Made by a program: the position numbers and the translations under genes. From positions 4,620,001-4,684,000 of the forward strand of contig CATNEN010000034.1 of assembly GCA_950097015.1 (NCBI GenBank): 64,000 nt of DNA, given 5' to 3'. The first letter of the stretch is position 1. The number at the start of each line of letters is the position of its first letter. The notes beneath the pieces were generated by a model. That model was not told the DNA's origin. It ran no database searches and was given only the letters and a program-made list of their open reading frames with translations. Below are positions 14,120 through 26,200 of the stretch, in pieces. Origin of the DNA: Macrostomum hystrix. Its lineage: Eukaryota > Platyhelminthes > Macrostomidae.

Positions 14120-14165
14120 ATGTGCCGTTGCCCGCAGCCCTCCTGCAATTAATTTTATTAATGCC
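14120..14165 (+). mobile_element. 3'-end fragment of the tRNA-type SINE
   Basis: The stretch ATGTGCCGTTGCCCGCAGCC and the bases after it match the 3' end of the full SINE at 40,207-40,573 (ATGTGCCATTGACCGCAGCC, then CTCCTG and an A/T-rich tail). Only the tail end is present; the tRNA-like head is missing. Confidence 0.55.
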
Positions 14166-15531
14166 CCCTACATACGCTACAAATTAACCCCCAAACCATG
14201 CAGGCAGAATTTATTGTTTCGTTGCTGGTGCATGATAGCTATCTTTAAAACACCACGGGTGTCGTCTCCAAAACTCGATAAATAACACCGCTAAAGCAGG
14301 CCACTTCCCAGGCTTTTGGGAAGTTTCTCGCTCACCAATACCCAGAAAGTACACAAGTATACAAGGAAGCGTCGTGACGTGGTTCCCTTCAGACGCATAA
14401 AAAAATGATGCACATCACCACCTTTATGGATCTGAAATAGCTCGATTTGGCGTCATTTTGCTGAGACGAATGATGATGAAGCCGTGCAAATTCAGAATGA
14501 GAAAAAGGCCTGACAACTCTAACAGCATGCATACACAACTAAAGCCTAGCTTTGAGCTCGTCTGTCCGATTGGACGAAGGTATTAACCTAAGCCATACTT
14601 TGATGAAGCCAGAGTCCTGCTCATGACCCCATCTCATCTAGCCTTGCTGCTGGCTCAATCTACTTTAATTAAACAAATGAAAACTGATTTGCATAATCAG
14701 TCACTGCTGCAAGCTTGAGAAGTGAGCTCATTGGCAGTCTCGAATGTAAGAGACAGTGCTCGGAGCAGCTGAGCAGCTGCCGGCTATTCTCTAAGACCAG
14801 ATCCCTTCTCTATGCTGCAGTCGCCTGTCTCACGAAAGCTAGGCTTGGCTCTGAAACTGTGCAATTAAAGATAAGCCGTGCTGATTAGGCACATTTTTTG
14901 TCGTCAGTCTTCTAACCTGCATCAATCTCAGTCACCATCGAAAAGAGGAGTCAATTGACCCGAACTAATTGAAAGATAATATTTGACACACGGTTGGCCA
15001 GGCCAAGGCTTGACATTTCAGGATTAACAAAACCGGAGGTCCACTGCTGATAATGGGGGCCTTAATTAGCCTGCTTCCGTCATTAAGTTGAAGCGATAAA
15101 CTGAGCGCAGCCTTCCCCAATCTCCCCTCACTTATTCTCCCATTCCATCCGCATCGGGGACTCAAGCTGGCACCATCCCCGACTCCCTTCTCTCCAACGA
15201 ATCCGACAGCCTGGGACTCAAAACTGGTTGTGGGGTGGCTGCGCTTGGGCTCGTAGTATTTGACTTTGCTCGCTAGCTCACGACGGGCTGAATTTCACTA
15301 ATTCTTGGGCCCTCCAGCTTCAGCAATTAAACCTACTCGTCTCAACTTCTGCGGTACGTATGCCTGTTCGATTTTATGCACCAAATTTTTACATTCCATA
15401 TAGAAGTTTGAGTACAATCTAGAAATTAGTTTTTACGGAAAAGTCTGTGCCAATGCTCATAAGACACCTGATAACAGGTGTTTTCTTACTCTCGCATGCA
15501 CCGACAATTGACCTGCTGTACCCAACACTGC
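14166..15531. other. No gene seen
   Basis: Unique sequence of mixed composition between the SINE scrap and the 16-bp array. Open frames are all under 70 codons. I find no motif, repeat or RNA-gene signal that I can support. Confidence 0.5.
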
Positions 15532-16187
15532 TTGAATCCGTCACTCCCTGAATCCGTCACTCCCTGAATCCGTCACTCCCTGAATCCGTCACTCCCTGAA
15601 TCCGTCACTCCCTGAATCCGTCACTCCCTGAATCCGTCACTCCCTGAATCCGTCACTCCCTGAATCCGTCACTCCCTGAATCCGTCACTCCCTGAATCCG
15701 TCACTCCCTGAATCCGTCACTCCCTGAATCCGTCACTCCCTGAATCCGTCACTCCCTGAATCCGTCACTCCCTGAATCCGTCACTCCCTGAATCCGTCAC
15801 TCCCTGAATCCGTCACTCCCTGAATCCGTCACTCCCTGAATCCGTCACTCCCTGAATCCGTCACTCCCTGAATCCGTCACTCCCTGAATCCGTCACTCCC
15901 TGAATCCGTCACTCCCTGAATCCGTCACTCCCTGAATCCGTCACTCCCTGAATCCGTCACTCCCTGAATCCGTCACTCCCTGAATCCGTCACTCCCTGAA
16001 TCCGTCACTCCCTGAATCCGTCACCCCCTGAATCCGTCACCCCCTGAACACGTCACTTCCCAGAATCCGTCACTCCCTGACTCCACCACTTCCTGAATCC
16101 GTCACTCCCTGAATCCGTCACTCCCTGAATCCGTCACTCCCTGAAGCCGTCGCCCTCCGAATCCGCAACTCCCTGGACATATCACCC
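15532..16187. repeat. Minisatellite, 16-bp unit, about 41 copies
   Basis: The unit is TGAATCCGTCACTCCC, nearly perfect from 15,532 to about 16,020 and then increasingly degenerate to 16,187. It lies about 0.85 kb upstream of the possible first PTBP exon. Its unit length and its C-rich core (CACTCCCTGA) are shared with the much larger array at 18,284-21,273 on the other side of that exon, which suggests a common origin. Confidence 0.95.
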
Positions 16188-17037
16188 AGGGTGTAGTGAA
16201 TTGTGAACCCACGACAAGGCTAAATGATAGATTTCAATAAAGCAGAGTTGGAATTGGGATTCGTTCTTAACAGTCAGAATCCGATATGACTGATGAAGAA
16301 CATTTAATTATCGCAAGGCCCGATTCATCCAGTCAAAAAAATTCTATTGTTTTTCCGTCAAAGAAAAGCATGACGCTGCAGGCTATGTAAAAAGCGATTT
16401 CTAAAAACAGCAACAGCAGCAGCAACTCAAGTATAGGAAACGAATTCATCAGTGAAATATTTCCCCCTCAGCATTAAAAAGCAAGCAATCTCTGTGTGCT
16501 CAACTGGCTTCTGTTTAACCAGTTAGCCTGGAGCGAGTTCCCAGCCTCCTCTTCATCCAGTCTCACCTTGGAAAATGCGCCACCTGACTATATTGCAGCC
16601 TGATCGATTTCTTCATTCCCACGCCCCGTCCCCTCTGTTTCCCATCCACCAGCAGGCAGTGTCGGGGTCTCTGTTGGGGTGAGGCATGAGGAGGTGAGGC
16701 TGTCCCCGCAGCCTATATTTTGCCTGCTTGCTTGCACCAGCTTCCAGCGGCAAAGAGAGAAATGAGTTACTGTAGCTCTGCTCATGCAGGCTGCGGGGAC
16801 GGCACACGGTGGGGACCTGCCTCAAACGATCCATTGGGCCTCGCATTCAACCCCAAGCAGACCCATTGTTTTACTTCTTGTTCCCAGCTCCACATTCCCC
16901 ACTCCGCCGCTCTGTCCTCCTCTCTTTGCTTCTCTTCTCCGCTTGTCTTTCTAAACCCGATTGCCTCTCCCACCGGCTTCTGTTAATGCGAGAGCTCTTC
17001 CCGCCGCACTCCACTTCCCAAAAGCCCGAAGTTTTCG
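16188..17037. other. Upstream flank of PTBP exon 1
   Basis: Unique DNA between the 16-bp array and the TATA-like element. It is fairly pyrimidine-rich near 16,900-17,040. Small open frames on both strands overlap each other and show no domains. It probably contains promoter-proximal sequence if transcription begins near 17,070. Confidence 0.4.
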
Positions 17038-17045
17038 TATAAATA
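17038..17045 (+). promoter_or_regulatory. TATA-like box before PTBP exon 1
   Basis: TATAAATA lies 80 nt upstream of the ATG at 17,125. A start site about 30 bp downstream would give a 5' leader of roughly 55 nt. The sequence just before the ATG (tract ending TTTCAACAG at 17,121) could instead be a 3' splice site, in which case the TATA match is fortuitous. Confidence 0.35.
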
Positions 17046-17124
17046 CAGCATAAATACGTGAGCACCAGAGCACCCTCTTCGTCTCGCCTCACCTCAGCTC
17101 TCTGTCCAACCTTTCAACAGACCC

Positions 17125-17478
17125 ATGGCTGCCTACATTACATCCAACCTTGACTACAGCCACCAACAGCAGCAGCAGCAGCAGCAGCAGCAGACAAACC
17201 ACCAGGCGGCGACAGTAGCAGCAGCCGCAGCCGCAGCCGCCGCAGCCGCCAACGCACCAGTGAGCGCAGCCGCAGCAGCAGCCGCCGCAGCTGCCATGTT
17301 CCCCTACAGCCAGCTGGCTGCCTTTGCCACGCCTCACGGCTTGCAGGCCGGTCTGCAGCCTCCACCGTCTGGACATTCTGGCCACATTCCCATCAGCACT
17401 TTCCTGTACATTCCAAGTGCACAGGCTGCGCTGAGCAGCATGAGCAGCATGAGCAGCATGCCTACTGCTCAACTCAAG
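17125..17478 (+). CDS. PTBP candidate alternative first coding exon (exon 1), polyQ/polyA
   Basis: The frame opens at an ATG in good context (ACCCATGG) and ends at a consensus donor (AAG|GTGAGA) in phase 0, 118 codons. It contains about 10 Gln in a row, two long Ala-rich runs, a segment rich in aromatic and hydrophobic residues (MFPYSQLAAF) and an SSMSSMSSM run. It has no RRM. It can join exon 2 in frame if the acceptor ending at 23,124 is used, adding ATA before the exon 2 ATG; the protein would then be 679 aa. N-terminal extensions of this sort occur in some invertebrate PTB proteins, but the link is inferred. It might instead start another gene whose later exons I have missed. Confidence 0.5.
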
Positions 17479-18283
17479 GTGAGATTGTCGTCTGTCTCAT
17501 TTTTTAACGCCATCACAGACGACAGAGGTCATGTTTTTGTGTATTGGGCAGCATCTATCCCTATTTTGTTGCTCTATTTTCCTTGGCGCAGTGAGTAAAT
17601 GGGCTGTTGCACAGTTCTCAGCATTTCCAATTGGCTTCATCCACTTGTCTCCCTCCGGCAACATCTCCTGTTCTCTTCCTCATTCCCTTTTAGCTGCGTC
17701 TTTTTCAAACTCTACCTTTGCTTTTGGGCTTCATCATCCGCCCGGCTTGCCGCCGCAATTATTGACTACGGGAGGGCAACAAAAAAGAGGGGAAAAGTTG
17801 GACAGGTTGGCGGGTCACCGGTTGGGATGAGGGGAGCGAAAGATGAGCGGTGAGAATAGCGGAGAGGAAAATTGGACCATTTCGACTAGATTCATGGATA
17901 GGAGTGAGGTGGGTGACTGACCACGCCCGAGCTTCCACGTGATTTCTTCTCAAAATGCTTCAAACCGCTCGAAATGGCGCGGGTCCGAGTCCGTGGTGAA
18001 TCTCTGACGCCTCTCTTTGCTGTTTCACTTTTTGGGGCCGATGGAAATTTGGAACTGGGCGCCCGTGGCATTCATTTCCACGGTTGAACGCACTCGCTGA
18101 GGCACGGCTGTTTCGCCGATCGCAGCAATCCTGCTAGACCTGAACGAATCTTTTTCTGCGATTTTCTCAGCCGACTGAACTTGAGAAAAATATTAATTGA
18201 AAAAACCTCAAAGCATTTTATGTCGATGCTTTATGTGGACTTAACACTCTGTATTCCCAAAAACTGCTATTCCAGAGCACAAC

Positions 18284-21273
18284 AATCCCTGATCCCACCA
18301 CTCCATGAACCCGACACTCCCTGATCCCACCACTCCCTGATCCCACCACTCCCTGATCCCACCACTCCATGAACCCGACACTCCCTGATCCCACCACTCC
18401 ATGAACCCGACACTCCCTGATCCCACAACTCCCTGATCCCACCACTCCCTGATCCCACCACTCCCTGATCCCACCACTCCATGAACCCGACACTCCCTGA
18501 TCCCACCACTCCATGAACCCGACACTCCCTGATCCCACCACTCCCTGATCCCACCACTCCCTGATCCCACCACTCCATGAACCCACCACTCCCTGATCCC
18601 ATCACTCCCTGATCCCACCACTCCCTGATCCCACCACTCCATGAACCCGGCACTCCCTGATCCCACCACTCCATGAACCCGACACTCCCTGATCCCACCA
18701 CTCCCTGATCCCACCACTCCCTGATCCCACCACTCCATGAACCCGACACTCCCTGATCCCACCACTCCATGAACCCGACACTCCCTGATCCCACCACTCC
18801 CTGATCCCACCACTCCCTGATCCCACCACTCCATGAACCCACCACTCCCTGATCCCACCACTCCCTGATCCCACCACTCCCTGATCCCACCACTCCCTGA
18901 TCCCATCACTCCCTGATCCCATCACTCCCTGATCCCACCACTCCCTGATCCCACCACTCCCTGATCCCACCACTCCATGAACCCGGCACTCCCTGATCCC
19001 ACCACTCCATGAACCCGACACTCCCTGATCCCACCACTCCCTGATCCCACCACTCCCTGATCCCACCACTCCATGAACCCGACACTCCCTGATCCCACCA
19101 CTCCATGAACCCGACACTCCCTGATCCCACCACTCCCTGATCCCACCACTCCCTGATCCCACCACTCCATGAACCCACCACTCCCTGATCCCACCACTCC
19201 CTGATCCCACCACTCCATGAACCCGACACTCCCTGATCCCACCACTCCATGAACCCGACACTCCCTGATCCCACCACTCCCTGATCCCACCACTCCCTGA
19301 TCCCACCACTCCATGAACCCACCACTCCCTGATCCCACCACTCCCTGATCCCACCACTCCCTGATCCCACCACTCCCTGATCCCATCACTCCCTGATCCC
19401 ATCACTCCCTGATCCCACCACTCCCTGATCCCACCACTCCATGAACCCGACACTCCCTGATCCCACCACTCCATGAACCCGACACTCCCTGATCCCACCA
19501 CTCCCTGATCCCACCACTCCGTTATCCCACCACTCCCTGATCCCACCACTCCCTGATCCCACCACTCCCTGAACCCACCACTCCCTGATCCCACCACTCC
19601 CTGATCCCACCACTCCCTGATCCCACCACTCCCTGATCCCACCACTCCCTGATCCCACCACTCATTGATCCCACCACTCCCTGAACCCACCACTCCCTGA
19701 TCTCACCACTCCCTGATCCCACCACTCCCGGATCCCACCACTCCGTTATCCCACCACTCCCTGATCCCACCACTCCCTGAACCCACCACTCCCTGAACCT
19801 ACCACTCCCTGAACCCACCACTCCCTGATCCCACCACTCCCTGAACCTACCACTCCCAGAACCCACCACTCCCTGAACCTACCACTCCCTGAACCCACCA
19901 CTCCCTGATCCCACCACTCCCTGATCCCACCACTCCCTGATCCCACCACTCCCTGATCCCACCACTCATTGATCCCACCACTCCCTGAACCCACCACTCC
20001 CTGATCCCACCACTCCCTGAACCCACCACTCCCTGATCCCACCACTCCCTGATCCCACCACTCCCTGATCCCACCACTCCCTGATGCCACCACTCCCGGA
20101 TCCCACCACTCCCTGATCCCACCACTCCCTGATCCCACCACTCCCTGAACCTACCACTCCCTGAACCCACCACTCCCTGAACCCGACACTCCCTGATCCC
20201 ACCACTCCATGAACCCGAATCTCCCTGACCCCACCACTCCCTGAACCCACCACTCCCGGATCCCACCACTCCCTGACCCCACCACTCCCTGAACCCACCA
20301 CTCCCTGATCCCACCACTCCGTTATCCCACCACTCCCTGATCCCACCACTCCCTGATCCCACCACTCCCTGAACCCACCACTCCCTGATCCCACCACTCC
20401 CTGATCCCACCACTCCCTGATCCCACCACTCCCTGATCCCACCACTCCCTGATCCCACCACTCATTGATCCCACCACTCCCTGAACCCACCACTCCCTGA
20501 TCTCACCACTCCCTGATCCCACCACTCCCGGATCCCACCACTCCGTTATCCCACCACTCCCTGATCCCACCACTCCCTGAACCCACCACTCCCTGAACCT
20601 ACCACTCCCTGAACCCACCACTCCCTGATCCCACCACTCCCTGAACCTACCACTCCCAGAACCCACCACTCCCTGAACCTACCACTCCCTGAACCCACCA
20701 CTCCCTGATCCCACCACTCCCTGATCCCACCACTCCCTGATCCCACCACTCCCTGATCCCACCACTCATTGATCCCACCACTCCCTGAACCCACCACTCC
20801 CTGATCCCACCACTCCCTGAACCCACCACTCCCTGATCCCACCACTCCCTGATCCCACCACTCCCGGATCCCACCACTCCCTGATCCCACCACTCCCTGA
20901 TGCCACCACTCCCGGATCCCACCACTCCCTGATCCCACCACTCCCTGATCCCACCACTCCCTGAACCTACCACTCCCTGAACCCACCACTCCCTGAACCC
21001 ACCACTCCCTGAACCCGACACTCCCTGATCCCACCACTCCATGAACCCGAAACTCCCTGTTCCCACCACTCCATGAACCCGAATCTCCCTGACCCCACCA
21101 CTCCCTGAACCCACCACTCCCTGAACCCACCACTCCCGGATCCCACCACTCCCTGACCCCACCACTCCCTGAACCCACCACTCCCTGAACCCACCACTCC
21201 CTGAACCCACCACTCCCTGAACCCACCACTCCCTGAACCCACCACTCCCTGAACCCACCACTCCCTGAACCCA
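18284..21273. repeat. Large minisatellite, 16-bp unit, about 187 copies, with higher-order structure
   Basis: The unit is CTGATCCCACCACTCC with variants (ATGAACCCGACACTCC, CTGAACCTACCACTCC and others). Variant order repeats at longer scales: a block near 19,661 recurs exactly 800 bp later (50 units), and marker variants recur at 336 and 480 bp (21 and 30 units). All three minus-strand frames stay open for hundreds of codons because the unit has no stop in any frame; these are not genes. It lies in the presumed first intron of PTBP. Confidence 0.97.
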
Positions 21274-22135
21274 TTAATTTATTTATTTACAGAAGAGCTG
21301 AAAGATAAACTTACAGTCAAGTATTCTGAATCAGCATAGAATTACTCATATAATAAAATAAATTTAACGACTAAAAAAGCCTTGTCAAAGTGTTTGCACT
21401 AACAAATGTTCTATAATTAACAATGAAAAGGACTGATTCTGGATTGGAAATTGTAAATGCTGCTAGAAAATGTAAGAGTAATAAAAATACTAAAAACCGG
21501 TGTGTGTGCCTAGCACAACTTTGCTGCCAAAACAAATTTCCGAATTATTGTTGCTTTGTGTGTGAGGTGGGACTTCCTGGCAGATTTGCCAAATCTTCGC
21601 TCTTTGGTTTACACTTGAAATTGTGCACACAGATATACCATTTTTAGTGTGTTCGAAGTTAATTTAACTAGGGCAGTCCGCGTAGTTGCCATAGATTAAG
21701 GTTCATGCTTTGCAAAAATTATTTTGAAAATTACTAAGCTGGCATATAGCTAGCTTGACTTGTTAAAGTTGGAATCTGATTTTAAAGCTAGTTTTTTTCT
21801 CTACATATCGGATCTGATCTCCAGATTATCCAATGTCTCACCTCCTTACCTGCCTTTAATTAATCCGACGAATGAAGCCATTTTTCCATGTCTGTACGCT
21901 TGGAAAATAATCCAAAAGATAATCCTTTTTCCAAGGTGTCTTATTACGCACGTGAGATTATGTCGGTACATGCTGCTTCCTAGCTTAGGTCCGGTTCGGC
22001 AAACAACGGCCCGTTTGTGCTTCACCATGTTGGAAGCCAGTCTGTCCTCTTGGTCAATCTGTCTTACTTTAAGCCTGTACATAAATGCATCTTAGGTACT
22101 GTAAGTGTGTACCTGTGGTTCTTATTGTAAAACTG
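21274..22135. other. Intronic unique sequence, nothing recognised
   Basis: AT-rich unique DNA in the presumed first PTBP intron. Frames of 74 and 111 codons are present on the plus strand but lack any recognisable domain or splice context. Confidence 0.4.
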
Positions 22136-22136
22136 A

Positions 22137-22437
22137 ACTACATTCCTTACTGTAAGTCTATTATACATTCCTTACTGTAAGTCTGTATTGCATTCCTTAC
22201 TGTTAGTCTGTACTGAATTCCTTACTGTTAGTCTGTACTGCATTCCTTACTGTTAGTCTGTACTGCATTCCTTACTGTAGTCTGTACTGCATTCCTTACT
22301 GTAAGTCTGTACTGCATTCCTTACTGTAAGTCTGTACTGCATTCCTTACTGTAAGTCTGTACTGCATTCCTTACTGTAAGTCTGTACTGCATTCCTTACT
22401 GTTAGTCTGTACTGCATTCCTTACTGTAAGTCTGTAC
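22137..22437. repeat. Minisatellite, 25-bp unit, about 12 copies
   Basis: The unit contains CATTCCTTACTGTAAGTCTG with a short spacer, total 25 bp (one unit is 24). Each unit contains GTAAGT, a perfect 5' splice-site hexamer, so the array offers many donor-like sites in the intron upstream of PTBP exon 2. Confidence 0.93.
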
Positions 22438-22868
22438 CAGTCAGCTTATACCAGAATGTACCCTTATGAAAATACGCCCATAAAGTGTTGATGCCCTAGG
22501 AGCAGAGCGTCACCTTTCTTATTGAATTAAATAGAATTTCACACCAAAGCTGTCCAAAATTGACGGAAGCAGTTATCTCATCTAGAATATTTTCTCATTT
22601 AATTCTCTCCCTTTTTACAAATCTTTGGTGTGTCTGTGACGGTGAATAATAGATTATAAGGCTGAGTTAATTGAAGCCCAGCTGTAGTACACAATATTCT
22701 GCGGCAGTTGAAGAACAGATAGTTAGGCTGGTCTGAGATTCTTAGCTGCAGCACAGTAGCTGCAGAATTCACACCACCCTTTGCTAGTCGGGCACCCAGC
22801 CATAGGCTGCTGCGATGTAAGGGTCGGTTGCTGTGCAAACACCTTTACTATACTAGAATGACTAGAAT

Positions 22869-22902
22869 AAAACACACACACCCCACACACACACGCAGAC
22901 TA
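22869..22902. repeat. CA-rich microsatellite
   Basis: Interrupted (CA)n tract in the intron upstream of PTBP exon 2. Confidence 0.7.
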
Positions 22903-23124
22903 CAAATTTAAACGGAACAATAAGACCGTAAACGATCCACCAAGCATGCATGAAGTTTAAAATAGAGAAAGAAGATAGAAAAAATACCTTGACTAAAAGG
23001 AGAACCAAGTGAAAGGGTGTACAGCCTAGAGGCGCCTGTGCGATCTTGATTAGCGAAACCAGTCCGGGTGGCAGACTTTGGAAGGCTTAGGACTTTATAA
23101 ACTGTCTGTGACAGATTGATTTAG

Positions 23125-23280
23125 ATAATGTATGCGACAGAGTTGTATCAGCACCAGCTGCCACCGCACCTGACTTTGTTGCAGCGAGGACCAGACGATA
23201 TGCACAGCTTGGCGCTAAACGGACATCAAGGTGGCCTGGGCGGTCCCATGGAACACCTGGAGATTAACGACGCCAAGAAG
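23125..23280 (+). CDS. PTBP1: PTBP exon 2 (N-terminus)
   Basis: Encodes the N-terminal region before RRM1, with ATG at 23,128 and donor AAG|GTAGGC at 23,281, phase 0. The segment NDAKK corresponds to NDSKK of vertebrate PTBP1 just before the linker to RRM1. A possible acceptor (GATTTAG, ending 23,124) would connect it in frame to exon 1. Without that, the exon could begin upstream as a 5' UTR exon. Confidence 0.8.
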
Positions 23281-26200
23281 GTAGGCCGCGCGAGTGACAG
23301 CAGCTTGCGGTCTGAATGACCCGAAATCTGAATGACTCGAAATCGAATGATCCGAAATCTGAATGACCCAAAACCTGAATGACCCGAAATCGGAATGATC
23401 CAAAATCTGAATGACCCAAAACCTGAATGACCCGAAATCGGAATGATACAAAATCTGAAATATCCGAAATCTGAAATATCCTAAATCTGAAATATCCAAA
23501 ATCGGAATGATCCAAAATCTGAATGATCCGAAATCTGAAATATCCGAAATCTGAATGACCCGAATTCTGAATGATCCGAAATCTGAATGACCCGAAATCT
23601 GAATGACCCGAAATCTGAATGACCCGAAATCTGAATGGCTCGAAATCGGAATGACCCGAAATCTGAATGACACAAAACCTGAATGACCCGAATTCAAATG
23701 ACCCAAAACCTGAATGACCCGAAATCTGAATGACCCAAAACCTGAATGACCCGAAATCTAAACTCTAAACTTCTCAGGTGCGCCTCGAAAATCACGTTCC
23801 TGAGCCGTCGCCCTCCAAGGTGGTGCACATCCGCAATGTGCCGCAGGACGCCATCGAGAATGACATTGTCCAGCTAGGAGTGCCCTTCGGCATCATGACC
23901 AACATGGTACTGGCGAAAAAGAAGAACCAAGTAAGTCATTTTCTAAAGCACAAATTTAGCTGTCAATTAATTTCTACTACCATTAGTTACACAAGTCAAT
24001 TTGTTAATGATTGCGGTGCAATCCCTGTCACAACTGCTCCCCAATGGAACAACAGAATTCTTCGTTCCAACAGGTGTGAGTTCACCTGTCCCACTTGGCC
24101 TGAAAGCCGGCCCCACCCCAACAGTGCCAGGAAGCATTTTAGGCACGTACGATTGACACGGGACCACCGCTAACCACTTTAGCCACTCAGTTTCTCTCAG
24201 CTAGTAGCAGAGCAGCTCTCTAAGTGCCAGCCCTGCCCTTAAACCTACTCAACTCGCCCTACTCTACTCATACATGCATCCACCGCACAACCACACGCAC
24301 GCGGCCACCAGCGCACGCCATAATTTATTTCTGCTTAAACGTCTCATTGTTTGAACAGCTTTGCCGGACAGAATTGAACAGTTGGTTTTTACTGGCAATT
24401 GTCATTTAAATGTGAACAATTTTCCCCATAACCGTGGATATTTTCAATGCTTTTACTCAGATCAACTGGAATAAAGAATACAAAGTAATCTGTGTAGTTA
24501 TAAAATTAGTCGAATATTAAAAGGTCGAATTTCTATAAACAGTTTGACTTTCGAACACAATGGCATGAAACTAATTCCGCTTAGTCACGCTAGCGAGCAG
24601 ACACGCGAAATGCGGATGTAGCGAGGCGACCTGCAGCATCGGACCAAAGCGCCGTCTGATAGGGGAATAAACAGATGTGCAAGATCAAATCGTTTCCTGG
24701 CAGTTGTCATTAAATTAATTGCCGCTGCACAGTAGAGCTCCCGCTTCCCCTCTATCCCCTGTCCAGCCCCAGCAGTGAGCAACTTTTGAGCAAGAATCTG
24801 AAAATTGAGCATGTATGAAAGCGATTGAGCTTCTGCGGAGTATAGCAGCTGGTCCATTCACAACCAGAAAAACAACGAGCTCCCATTTTGTAATTTTCCT
24901 CTGCAAAGCACCGTGTATTTGTGGTCGTGAGTTCGTCCGCTCATTTTTGCATCAATAGCACCTAAAGGCTATTGGTGGAACAGATCGGTCACTGACTACC
25001 TATTTTAGGTATTTCTTTTTGAAAGCCTGTCTTTCCATCTTTCTCCAGTTCCTAATGCTAACTCACATGTTTGTTATCGATACATGACACCTCTCTCGGA
25101 TCTGGGATCAGTAAGTGTGGGCTTACAACACATTCTAATGGACATCTAAGAGGAAAAAATGTCTCAACCTCACTCTAATCCCTACGCAGCGTAGATGCTG
25201 CCACAATGACCCCATCAGCACCGATCAGCGCAGTCGAAGTCTTCTCGCTACAATTTTTTCGACGACTGATGAGCCAAAGATGAAGAAGATGATTTCAACG
25301 ATCAATTTCAGGCTCCGGGTAGATAAAAGGCATGGCCCAGACTGCCTCGCTGCCGCATGACAGGCGGAGACTAAAAGGTAGAGGAGACAGCCACGCACAG
25401 GCAGGTTTGAGTATGGCAGAAAGAATTGATCAGAAGCGCATTGATCAGAACTCTGTCCCAACTAGTGAGTGAAGGGTGGGGTCCAACTAATAATGCAAAG
25501 GCAAGACTGGGATAGTATAGACACACAGCAACGGCCTACTGGGTTTTATCCGCTCACCTGACGACCCGCCCTGACAGAAAGGACTGCCAAGCCTTCCACC
25601 CCCTACGACCCCCCCCCTACCCGATAAAAAAGCAGCAGCGAAGCCTCCCTTAACGAGAGTGAAAGAGAAAATAAGATAGGGAGGCCAGCAGAAGCGGGTG
25701 GCTCGCCTTGTGTTTGCTCGTTGGCCGGCCGTACCTCGCTTGCCAGACCCCGCAAACCTGCAATGAAAGTGTTGTTTGCTCAAGCCTTAGCTCAAGCCTA
25801 CTCTTCATTTCGCATGCTCGCTAGCCTTCCCCACCTGGTGTGTTACGGGGCAGCATAATTACTACAGACATATGCAGCAGTACTGCAGTACGCACTGAAT
25901 GTGGGGATCTCGCGAAGTATAAAGACAAAGCTAAGCCAGCCTCTTTATCCCATTGTTACGCCAGTATTGATGAATGGGAACAATGCTTTACCAAAGTGAG
26001 AAACTGTCTGAGCAGGGAGGGGACTAATGCTTCAGTCCGCACCCGATGCAGAAAATGTTTCTCCCACTGTTTGTTGAGAACAGGAAGAAAAAAATCGAAC
26101 CCAACGCCGCCACTTCCTCTTCTTCGCAATCGGCCCCACCCCAACTCCGTGGCCAAACATCCTGCTCAGAGCGACAGCATCAGACTCTGCCTGGCGGGTG

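Noticed and set aside
15532-16187. CRISPR array
   Set aside because: Direct repeats without unique spacers, in animal DNA with introns; this and all the other arrays are minisatellites.
18218-21274. Many minus-strand open frames of 63-363 codons with Gly/Trp/Ser repeats
   Set aside because: They are translations of the 16-bp array in three frames. The unit has no stop, and the period is not a multiple of three, so every frame looks alike.
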